A stretch of DNA of 64,000 bases from assembly GCA_009760855.2 (NCBI GenBank), contig WPIO01000025.1:2469501-2533500 (forward strand), in the 5' to 3' direction. Positions within the stretch are counted from its first letter, which is position 1. Each line of letters starts with the position of its first letter. This document shows positions 1-12,055 of this stretch, in pieces. Under the pieces are notes generated by a model. The model was not told where the DNA came from. It saw only the letters and a list, made by a program, of their open reading frames with translations, and did no database searches. The stretch is from Cristatella mucedo. Taxonomy: Eukaryota > Bryozoa > Phylactolaemata > Cristatellidae. A program made the translations under genes and the position numbers.

Positions 1-1686
1 TTTGCTTTAACGCAATGTCCTTTGCCTGATACTCGATTGCTTGTGCCTACTTAATACAGCGAAGGTCACTATTCCCACTGGTACGGGTTCTCTTAAAGTA
101 AGTTGTTAGTGCCTGAATGGGGATTAAGTTCTCTTAGGATTTACAAACGAGCCATTATTATTATGCTTGATCATGGTATTATCAGCCAATCGCAGCTGAT
201 ACGAAAGAGGGCTTCCCCGGAAAGATGCCAAACCAACACCGGCAGAAGTTGAGTTTGCCGCTGCAGTCATCATTGTAGAGTAGTATGGGAAGAATACAAT
301 TACAATGAACATAAGCACTTTAAAAAAAAGCTTTTTTTGGGAGAGGGAGCAGTACCAAGTAATGTGCACAGTTGCAAGTGTGAGTGCTAAGTAATGTTCG
401 TCATTGTGGGCGTGCCATCGCCATCGCCATCACGTGGTTCCAAGTTCACTTTCTGCCTATACGTCGGCCTGTAAGCATGCTATTCACTCTATTCTCTCTT
501 ATCTTATCTTATTACCACGTGCTCCAGAGTAGCACGCACGACGGCTACTTCATCAGTATGTACGTTTGCTCGCTCGCGTTGCCTGTATGCGCTACCATAC
601 AGCCGTCGTCGACATCGCAACAACTCGCTAGTGGGGGCGCCACTCTTCGTGGCATGCCAACGAGCCCCTACACCGTAACGGGATGGCTGACGGATTTGAT
701 AAACAGACACACAGGGTATTCTATGTAGAAAAGGCTGAAGCATTGGTACAAGCATAAGCATCCCATTTTCAAAGGACTTGCTCTGGACGCCTCAATATAC
801 TCGAGCCTACGAACGCCAGCCATTTTTATTTCGGCCGAGCGATCTATGAGTCGAGCTTCGGGTTTTGATTGATGCTGGACCAATGTGGAGCCAAAAAGTT
901 GAGGCTGATTCTCCTTCTGATGAGTCTGCAGACTTTGCTCCTCCCCCTAAAATGTTGTGACCTATGATGACACAGTAGCCCAAATCTGGGAAATTTGTCC
1001 AAAATCTGTGGGAAAGTCTGCCGTGTAAATGCTGCTTAACGGGCAAGGCATCAAAGCATAATGACGAACAAGACGAAATGCTGTCGTGAGAGGAGTGTCG
1101 GGAGCACATGGAATGCACTCGCTGTGTGAGAAACATTATGTCGAACCACATAAACAGGGGCTGGCGCACGCACGGATGCACGTACGACTTGAGCAGTGCT
1201 CTCCACAAGCTGCTTGAGCTGAAGCTTCGCTCCGAACACAAACGACTAGGGAGCAGAACGAAACTGTAGGCCCCCCACTCTGTGGGCCATCACAGTACTG
1301 GCAACCTGCAGAAGGTCACTTGGGCCAATGCTTGTAGCTAGCATTAAGTGTAGCTAGCATTAAGACAAGGACGAGTGGCAGATCTTGACCTTAACAGAGG
1401 GCTCAAATTACAGGATGGTTGTGGGTGGTGGCATTTTGAGCGCAGCCCATCCCTTCGAGTCTGTCATGACTAGCTGGCCCCTTCTCTATTCTATTTTCTT
1501 CATTCTTCTCCCCTTCTCTTCTATGGCCACAGGCATGGGGATGGTCAAGCTTCTACAACAAAGAGTTCTACCACAGCAGCCAGCAACATGCAGAACCGCA
1601 GTAGTGCACCAATGGACACAGCATTACATCCCCCCCTTTCAGACAACGCTCCCAGTGGCGGTCAGCTACTACTGCGGTCTAATTAC
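1..1686. other. METTL14 intron 8 (left part)
   Basis: This is the sequence after the exon 8 donor on the minus strand. It contains a plus-strand copy of the LINE/SINE 3' tail module at about 103-167 (CCTGAATGGGGATTAAG then TTATTATTA). The rest shows no recognisable exon. I looked specifically for the next METTL14 exon and did not find it. Confidence 0.6.
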
Positions 1687-1803
1687 CTTTGTTCGCTGAA
1701 ATATCTGCATAGGACCAATGTTCTTGCTGTGACCAGGATTCTTGATGTTAGTCTTTATCCAGCATATATCCTCGCAGCGGCGAAAGCCCCAGCGCTTGAG
1801 ACA
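1687..1803 (-). CDS. METTL14: METTL14 exon 8 (last visible exon)
   Basis: The exon has 39 codons, phase 0 to phase 0. The peptide [20 protein letters not shown] is followed by a stretch ending QIFQRTK. It includes the [12 protein letters not shown] core that carries positive charge at the RNA groove in METTL14. The acceptor is TACTGCTAG and the donor GTAATT. The next exon should begin EHCLMG and is not found in 1-1686. Confidence 0.97.
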
Positions 1804-2587
1804 CTAGCAGTAGAAGACAGAACAAAGGTGCTCTTATTACAACGGCACATGCAGGTCACGATGGGCAAATAGATCTCGACCTGCCTTTGCTTTGCATGTA
1901 TAATAATAATGCGTTTGCATAGCACCCTCAGAGAACTGAATATCTTTCTAGGCACTTTACAAATGCGTACTTGAGCTCTTTCTTTTCGGTAGGGGGCTTA
2001 AACTCACTCCTACCTGGCGTCCCATGTCCAGGCCCTCACTGGAACCACACCATATCCACAGAAATGAGCGAGAGGCAGCAACCTTCTCAATTTCGAGATT
2101 CAGTATCTGAAAAATAGAAGCAAGGAAAAATCGAGTCACCAGACACTCGCCGGCAAGTCAGACCACAACAAGTTTCCAGGAAGATGAAGTCGGCCCATGA
2201 AAACATCACACAGCAAGCTAGAATAACCACATTCAGAATCAAATACAAACTGCGATACTGAGAGCATCTACTTATGCAATGGAAGAGCAAGCATATACTT
2301 ATGTAATCCAAGCTTAGACTGGCACTGCTAGGCAGGCCAGCTGAGTACTCTCACGTCAGTGGGCACTGCCTCTGCAGTCTTTCAGAGGGAGCGCAAGACG
2401 ACAAAGTGACCCAGGTGAATCAGGGGTTGCTGTGGTGTGGGAGGACGCCTCATGAGCGCTTGGATCGATAGGGCAATCCAAAGCAGATTGCCTATTAAAC
2501 GGGTTGGGGGCAAGCATCCATTCAGGGATGGCTTGGCATGGGCAGACAGAGGGACAGGTCAGCTGGCCGGTCAGCTTCGCTAGACGA

Positions 2588-2670
<83 letters not shown>

Positions 2671-2711
2671 CACACACACACACACACACAGGCACACACA
2701 GGCACACACAG

Positions 2712-2753
<42 letters not shown>

Positions 2754-5700
2754 GCATCGATTCAAAAGGAGCAGCACCAGCTGCATGCGGGAGCAGTCAC
2801 CTCGTCCCATGCCCAGTATTTGTCGTAGACGATACCGTGGCTGCGCTGATACTCCTCCAGGGGAGGTTCTATAAGTATGACATCGAACTGGCACTGCAGC
2901 TCATCCACATCGAAGGTCTCCAAATCACATTTCAGATACCTAAAAAAAAAAATAGCAACCAGCGTTTCTTTATCCCAGGCCACTCGTTCAGGTTCAGATG
3001 GTATCACGTGCTCCTACAAAGTATATGCATGTGCATTGTATCGATGATCGTGGCACACTATGCTGCTTGCAGCTACTGTGCCTCTGACAATCGACGTCTC
3101 GAGCCCTACAGCATGTATGAAGTGCCTGCATAGAGACTATGTTTTCTTGGGGCACTATATACATGAACTACATTTGAGACGTTCATCTAGACTTCTGTAA
3201 CTCACTACTTTAAGGTCTTCATGTCAGCGTACTAAGGCGCTTACTTACGGTTGGTGCAAAACTCTGCAGCTAGGCTGGCCTGTCACGAAAGTTTCAGTTA
3301 CCACACTACACCACTGCCAACCGACCTGTAGTTTCTACTCATAAAGCAGCATATCGACTTCAAGGTTTTTCTACTAATTTTCAGGTTCCTTAATTTTGTT
3401 GCTCCAGCTTGCCAGGATTTAGGACCTAGGACCAGGACCTAGCCAAACTACCTACCAATCAGGCATGCACTGATTAGGTCATATCAAGACTCGTGAGGTG
3501 GTGATCAGACGAGCGATAGGCATCGTACCACCACTTTTCTGACTCAAGGACTTAAGCTGTACCTCTGACCAACTCTAAATAATTTAGAGCCAATGCCTCA
3601 AGTTTGTATGATTCCAAAGCCTGCAAGTCTCTACCGACTGACGTCACATAATTCCTTTACTAGACAACTTAAATTAAAACTGCATCTGCCCACACGACTT
3701 TTGCTGGATCTGTGTGAATTGTCCAAAAAGCGCTTATCTGTGCTGACACTGGGCATGTTCTCTCTAACCAATTGATATGCTTTTACAACATATGTAAAGT
3801 ACTGAGAAAGAAACTTAGTCCTTTAAGGTACCTTATAGATACCTTATATAGATACTTTTAAGGCACATAACTGTCTCATTATTATAATCATTATTTCACT
3901 TTCCATGAGTGGTCTCATCCATTGTATTTACAAACGATGCTTTGCTATTAATGTTTTAGTAGTATAATAACATTACTAATATTTGTATTGGGAACACTAA
4001 AATACCAACTTTTGACCAGAATTGATTAAAGGACACATCAACGATGGCAGCTAGAAAGATTACAGAGGGAATCCAAGAAATTCAACCATATGAGTCCTTC
4101 GAAAAATGAATTGGCAGTGCGTTGGTTTCACCCAATTAAAGCATAGAACTTAGGCAATAGTGATTATTTGATTACACTAGATGAGAAAACAGCAAAGTGA
4201 TCATGTACAGAGTGACAAAAAAAACGGAGTAACCCGGCATTCTGCAAAGCCCCTAACCGGGTTTTCATTGAACCATTAATTGTCTCGAAGCCTCTGCAGT
4301 GGCAAGGTTGTATTAAAATATGACAATGATGGTAACGAGAATAATAATAAGCAAGTGCGTAAGATCTTAAGAAAACTAAGTCTCTTTCAAGGCACTCTAC
4401 ATATAGGTACACTGGAAAAGAAGCTAGTCAATTGATTAGTGCTAACATGCACAATTAAGGCACACATTTGTACACAGAGAGGACAACTCAAACGAACAGA
4501 GCAAATGCTACGTTAGGAACAGGTGGGATTTCATCTTCCTTTTAAATGTTGTCATGTCAGATGTCAGTTGTCGGGATGTCAGTTGGGACTGAATTCCAGG
4601 CTTTCGGAGCAAATGAACTGAAGACACACCATCTCCATAGAATTTGAGAAGGTTGGTTAGAGGTACAGCTAAACAACTTGAGTCAGTAGAGCGAGTTGTA
4701 TGATTATTAATCTGATTGGGGATTAGTTTGGATAGGTAGGCTGGGGCAAAAGGATGAAGGGATCTAAAGGTGACGAAACCTTGAAGTCGGTAAGCTGCTT
4801 GATGAGAGCTCGTGCAGGTGGGGGAAAAGTGGTGAAATGAGGCCATTACAACGTTCACGAAACACAAACCTAGCTGAAGAGCTTTGCACCAGCAGTAAAC
4901 ATCGTATTGCATAGGCCAGAAAAACTGGGAGTGATGAACTACAAAAGTCTAGGCCTAGACAGGACGTCACAATAATGCATAGACCTACTTGGCTGTCAAA
5001 TCCCTATCTAAGCAGGCCGGAGTGTTTCTCCCATGGTGCATAGCTGAAGTAGGCCGGCTTGACTGTTAAGCAGATATGATCGGCTGATAAAAGGCCACTT
5101 TGGAACAGGACACCCACATTGCATGCAGATGCTACCGCTGCACGTGCACGTACAGTACGATGTTCGTGCACCTGCACTACATGCACGTGCTGTGTACATG
5201 TGTACATGTCACGTGTTCTGTGTACATGTCACGTGCACGTGCTGCACGTGCTGTACAATGTACAGCTCAGATCCTATGCGCTGCTGGAGCATATTTTGCG
5301 AGTTAGGCTTTCCGTTTCTGAACAAAACTAGGTTTCCCAAAACTAGTAAGTTGGATTATTCGTCATTCAACTTGACAAGTTTGCTACCGTACAAGCGCAA
5401 ATGTCAACAATACAGGTAAAAAGAAGCAAGAGCAAAGGTACAAAGAGCAGGTACAGCAACGCTTTATCCACATAAAAAGCAAGTCCTAGATTGTACTAAG
5501 CAATGAGAGCCAGGGTTGAAATAAGCCCAGATCCCTGGGGTAACCCAAACTTAAACGGCTCCTCCTCTTAAGACTGTTGACATCGTTGTTAAAAAATCTC
5601 CTACCGAGATAGGATCTAAACGATTGCCGTGCAGTGCCTATGATGCCCAGGCAAGATAATAGGCATTGAAGAAGGACTTGGCGGTCTAAGGTATCAAACG

Positions 5701-8700
5701 CTGCTATAAGATCCAACAGAACTAGTAAGGAGACTCTACCCAAGTCGGCAATCATGAGGTCTGCTTGCCTTCCTACAGACCTTGACTCCTGATGCAATGC
5801 TGAAAAAAACGTCCTAGACAAGACGAGCCTGCCTCTCAGACTATTTTCGGAATCCAACAGTCTAGAAATACCTCGTACAAACCTCAAATCCTTTGGAGAC
5901 CGTGCATTTAGTTCGTATGCTCCCAAAGCCTGGAACTCCCTCTCGACCTGCGTCAGAACATCCCTTGACCTGACCACATTTAAAAGGAACTTAAAAACAC
6001 ACCTATTTAGGACAGCATTTGGTGGGTCCCTGTGATTCGTCCTTCACGTGCTTATGCGTGCTGACACTGTGCATGCTGCCACTAACCACATTTGCATGCT
6101 GACCCTGTACATGTCACCCCTAACCATGTTATTCATTTTGTTTGTTTTTCAAGCATGATTTTACTTACCATTTAATTGCATTTCCCTTTGCAGCAAATGT
6201 AAAGCGCCTAGAAAGAGATTAAGTTCTCTGAGGGCGCTTTATCAAGTACATTATTATTATTATTATTATAAATAACGGGTTCGTCACCACCCAATACCAT
6301 TGATATACGGCTGAGCCCTCAAAATACGAAGTGCCTCGAGGTTCAGTCTTAGGCCCTTTCTTTTCACTATCTAAACTATGCCTCTGGCTAATGTCACCAC
6401 CAAACACAAGCTTGGCTTCCATTCCTATACCTATAACACCCAGCTGGACCTATCCTTTGACCTTTCCACACTTTGCTCCTCAACCAACTTAATTCTTTAC
6501 ATCCTAGATCGACGAGTCTCTTTAACATGGCTACTAACTTCTTGAAGCTTAAGCACGACAAGGCCAACCTTACAGTTATCGGTAAATCTAGTGTCACCCA
6601 AAAGTTGGAAGACCCAGCCATCAAGATTAATTCACCTAGTGTCATTCTAGTGACGTCTACCCGTAATCTAGACATACCATTCCAAAACAACTTACTATAT
6701 GGGCACATTTCCTCCAATGTCAAGTCGGCCTACTTTCAGCTACAAAACAATGCCAAAATCAGGGCCTACTTATCTAAGAGGATGACTGCCAAACTAGTTC
6801 AAGCGTTTGTGACATTAATTAGCTGCAACTTGAGCGAAATTCAGCTGCTTATCTGGTCTGTCGACAACGTCATAGCTGCCACAGCACAACACTTCTATCT
6901 GAGCTTCACTGGCTCCATATCAAGCATAGAATCGATTTCAAAATCCCCAGTCTTGCTGACAGGTCAATTCACTTGCTTGCACTAGACCACTTATCAGACC
7001 ACCTTGCTACTTCGTGGCCTCTCGAGCTACTTGCTTGCTCTTCAGCATCTAGTCATCTTGCCATCCCTCAGAGTAAATTGAAATATTTTGGTGATAAAAT
7101 AAGCCTTCAGCTCGTACGCACCAAAAATCTAAAACTCGATTCAAGCTACGGTCACTACCTGGAGTGACCTTGGTTTTTTCAAGTCTTGGCTAAAGATGCA
7201 TCTGTCCTGGTCAGCTAACAGTTGCCCTGTTTTGTAAACTTTCTTTGCCTTCATTTTTGCTACTGCATGCTTCCGTCTAGATACATGTGCATGATTCAGA
7301 GCTTGTACCTAACCGGCGTACCTGAGTGTCTTCATTATTGCTTTAGCACAACTGCCTTACCACGATATTTGTTTGCTTTTGCATGTTTGATACAGTGTAT
7401 GTCACACAGCCTCAGGTATTGATTCTCTTCCTACGAGTTGTAAAGTGCTTGGATGGAGATTACGTTCTCTTACAGTGCTACACCAACAATGTATTACAGT
7501 TAATAAGCCGAGGCTGCGTTTGGTCACTTACCACACCCACTAGACTTATAGAATTTGTGTTCTGTTTATTGGTCAGACTTCACCTCTTCGATTATGTCAA
7601 ACTTTGCGTCCGAATAAATCGAAGAAAAGATGAGATATACATCGATGACTACCAGCAGCCACACTGGGAAGTGCAGTGGTAGAAGGAATATGGCTTGGGG
7701 CTCGGTTTCTGGGGTAGACGTTAGAAAACTGCATCGCATTCATGTCATTATGGATCACAATCTCTATTTCAACGTGTTACAAAAGCATTCCGTGCGCCCG
7801 ACGACAGTTACGTGGCAACATTATTTACCAGCAGAATATTGAGCCAGTTGCTGCAGTTATTTTGCTGACCTGTGAAAACACTCATGATTCCAAAGCGTAT
7901 CATTTATTTTGCTTCAGTACTAAAGCTGTGTTTTTCGTGCCAAGGGATAAAAAAAATTGTTCGGACACGATCTCCCAAACAAACAGGCGTGCAGCAGAGT
8001 GACAACAAATGAGGCATCAATGCAACGGCAGAGTAGCCCAGCCATCTGAATGATTCCTGTTGCACAGGTCGATGTTCACAGCCACTTTTAAACATATCCT
8101 GGCCTGGCATCGTGCGCTAAGCTCAAGCCTGGACTGAGAGCTGCATGACAGCCGGACACTTCATGGCTCAGTGACCGGCCACTCACTGGCAATCGACTGC
8201 AGCAGATTCGTGGGCCTCAATAGCACCGCAAAAAAACCAGAAATCCTTCTTCAGGAATTGGAATGCCACAAATGAAATGTTGATAGCTGATAGTTTCCTA
8301 TAGGGCACCAAAAGCTTGAGCAGCTTTCGGTGCACACGACACAGGCTTAAACTTATGCAACGATAACTTGAATCGGGAGGGCGGCCGAGTTAGTAGCTTG
8401 AAAGTAGCAGCTGAGTACTCTGGCAGGAAAGAACCAGCCACAGTTGTCGATCGACGAGAACTGGAACAATCGTGGACGTGAGTTCCCCAGTCTAGTGCAT
8501 GCAGAAGAAGCTTCTGTTGCCAAAAAAGATGTTAAAGTGAAAGACTAGAACAGCTAAATGATTGTGCTGGAGGATCTGGTGGCACGAGCTGGCTGAACCT
8601 GGTGCGTCAGCGCAGCTAAGCAGTCTTGGTGGCTACTTGGTGGCTACGTGGAGTTACAGACAGATATATGTTACATAAGCAGAGCCAAGCCGTGGTAGGG

Positions 8701-11700
8701 CTTGTGGATAAAAATACGAGCTTAGCTCTGAATCTTTTGAACAACCCGGAGCAGCCACTACTAGCCGAGCAGCCATATTTACCATCAGTTGCAAAGATTT
8801 AATGTTGCCTTTTTGTCCAGCCCTGTAAATACCAAGTTACTGCCGTCTAGTCTGGTGAGAACCAGGGTGCCAGTAAGATCGATCGCTGAGGTAACCAGTC
8901 TCTAATTTTGGACAGGCATCGACCTTGATGACTAGCAACAATAGCGGTTTTCTGAATAAAACTTGAAATGTCGCACCGTCGCCAAAGTGAACGCACGACT
9001 ATTGTCACATTACGCACTCCCAATTATTAGAGTGGTAATTTATTCAACAAGAATGGTTAGAATTTTCTATAAAAAATTAGATCAAATCACCAGTTAGCTT
9101 AAGGAATTAAAAACCACAACTGAATGCCTGAAAAACAAGCATTTAGTTTATCTGCCGAAGCAGTCGATTCTGCGGGCTTAAATTAAATGACAAGTACAGC
9201 TGAGAGTATCAAGCACAGAAATGATACGGTGAAGCTTCGTCCACGACAGGTGCACGACACAGAGGCCAGTCACGTGTCAGCTCTGATAATCAACTAACAG
9301 CATCACATCATGGCACGGAGGCAGAGTCTTCGAATACGATACTGCCACATCAGCCTTACACACTCAAATAACCGACAGAAAGGGAATTGCAATGCTATTC
9401 TTAAAATGCCTGGATTAGACACAGAGGTCCTAGCAAACTATCGCCCAGTTTCCCTTCTTCCGTTCTTATCAAAGATTCTTGAAAAAATCGTAGCTAAGCA
9501 GCTAGTTGAACATATTAAAAATAATGGAATGTCAGAAACATTTCAATCAGGGTTCAAGAGGCAGCACTCTACTGAAACTGCTCTCCTCCGTGTTAACAAT
9601 GACATTCTACATGGCAACGACGACGGGAATGTCACAGCCCTAGCTCTGCTAGATCTGTCTGCTGCCTTCGACACCATTGATCACGAAGTTCTGCTTGAAC
9701 GATTGAGAACAACGATCTCTATGAACAACCCAACCTCTGGGAAAAGTGATTAAGGCCCATGGAATAGGATATCACTTCTATGCTGACGATACTCAGTTGT
9801 ATTTGTCATTTAAACCGTCGGAATCTGCTGCAGCAACTGAGAAACTGAATGCTTGCCTTGCCGATATTCGATCCTGGATGTCGGAAAACTTCCTGAAATT
9901 AAATGACGATAAAACCGAACTGCTGCTCATAGGACACCCTTAGCGTGTAGCTGGATTAAAAGGCTTTGCTGTTCTAATAGGTGATGCTATTGTGCGACCT
10001 TCACCACGTGCTCGTAATATAGGTGTCGTGTTCGACAGCTGCCTAAATTTCAAAAGCTTAATTCAGAAGACTGCCTCTACAGCTAGCCATCACATCCGAT
10101 CCCTATCCAAGATTAGAAGCTGTCTCTCACAGTGGCTTGTAAAAAATTTAACTAGCTCTTTAGTTCTGTCTCGGTTTGATTATTGTAATTCCCTTTTGGC
10201 TGGGCTACCAAAGAAAGCTATTATGCCACTACAGTTGACTATGAATATGGCTGCAAGGCTGGTTTTCAAGTCCCAGCGGTTTGAGCACGTGTCACCTATG
10301 CTGAAAGAGCTAGGATGGTTTCCGGTTGAGCAAAGGATACAGAGCAAAGTTCTTACGCTGACCCACAAGGCCCGCCACGGCTTAGCTGCTTCGTACCTAG
10401 CTGAACTGCTGCATCAGTTTCAGCCTGTTCGCGCTCTCAGGTCCTGTGTGGACAATAAATTAGCTGTCCCATTCCTCCGCTTAAAGACAGTTGGCGACAG
10501 AAGCTTTAGCTCTGCAGGTCCTAGACTGTGGAACTCGCTTCCACAATTCTTACGCAACGACAACTACTCTCCAACTGCCGACTATGGCACATCTTTTTCA
10601 GGGGTCCTGAACTGCTACTTCTATGCTACTCGCTACCTCAACTGCTCTCCTGACTCTGCTATGCTTCCCACTTTCTCTTTGTTGCGTGAGATGAAGTCTG
10701 TTGGCTACCGAATGCGTACCGAAAGCCGCTTAGGCTGTGAGTGCGCTATACAAAACTCTCCTGCGTAACACCCACATGGTCTTTATGACTTTGTGGAGTT
10801 ACTGACGGAGATACATTACATTAGCAGAGCGTTGGAAGCCAGGCAAGAAGCAGCATCGTCCACGACATAGCGCGGATGATGGGCTAGAGGTGCCTCAGAC
10901 AGCCCATAATGAGGTCAGCCAAAGAAAACGAGAGCAAGGAAAAACCACATGTCTGAGATGGTTTATGAGCAAGGGTCCAACAACGGAGTGAAGCAGGAGC
11001 ACGATTTTGAGCTTAAAAGACCACTGAACTTGAGAGTTGATACAAAGCTTGATGTATACCATCGGTGATGGTTAAGGCCAATTACAGGCCACAATGCTAC
11101 TCGAGGCTTACATGCCCATTGCTGGTCTCGAGTTGCACCTTTTCATGTAAACCGGTCACTTTTTGCGTGCTGCATATGACAACATATGATAAGGAGTTCA
11201 CGTAAAACATCCAAGAGACATGCTTATTACAGGAAAAATGCACGACTAAGACAACCAAACAATTAAAACGCTTACATCGGAGGCGTGGCGGTCGTCTGCA
11301 CCAGCTCATCCTTCAACTTGATCAGCTCACGCAGCTTGGGATATTCCTCAAATCTGTTTGCAAGACCTGTGAGGGTGGCGAATGCACATGTACTTTTAGG
11401 GAGTCCATTAGCCACACAAGGGTGCATCGAAAGGTGCCACGATTTCCAAGATATTGTCGTCATCAAACTGGCTAGCACTTGGTAGCTAGGTTCGCACGGT
11501 ATATTTGAAGCATTTGCAGACAGCACGCCGGCAGTTGGGCACACAGGAGAGAGCCTTGCACAACGGCTAAGCCTCTGGCAGAGCACACGAGTCACAGCGT
11601 TTGTGCAGGCAAGAACAACACCGAATTCCACCAAGCCACCAATGCAGCTCATACCTCGAGAGTGGCAAGAGTGGCGAAAATGTGATATCTTTTACGGCCA

Positions 11701-12018
11701 TGGAGGCTAGCACACAGCATGATGATTGGCAGACGATTGGCTAATGCGAAACGTTTTTGCTTGCAGGCATGTGCCGAACGAAACGGATCGTCCTTCTGCA
11801 CAACCCAGCAGGAAGCCAAATTGCAGCTACTCGAGCCACCTGAGCAATATCTACCGACAGTGCCAAAGCTCATAAAAATAAATCTGCTGAGATTGGCTGC
11901 ATCTAGTTATACGAAAAGTTGCTCTGGACAAACAGATTCGATCAAGCAATTGCTGCCAGCAGAAACCCGATCATACGCATGCTGCTACATTTTACAACCC
12001 TCACTGTCTGTCTGTCTG

Positions 12019-12055
<37 letters not shown>

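Noticed and set aside
807-1241. 144-codon minus-strand frame beyond METTL14 exon 8
   Set aside because: It does not match the expected METTL14 continuation (EHCLMGIKG) or any other family.
2589-2749. CRISPR-like or satellite array
   Set aside because: It is a plain dinucleotide microsatellite without spacers.
2504-3133. Long plus-strand frame with His/Thr repeats
   Set aside because: It is translation of the (CA)n repeat running antisense through METTL14 exon 6.
11272-11652. 126-codon minus-strand frame taken as one protein
   Set aside because: Only its last 30 codons are METTL14 exon 5. The part before the acceptor is intron.
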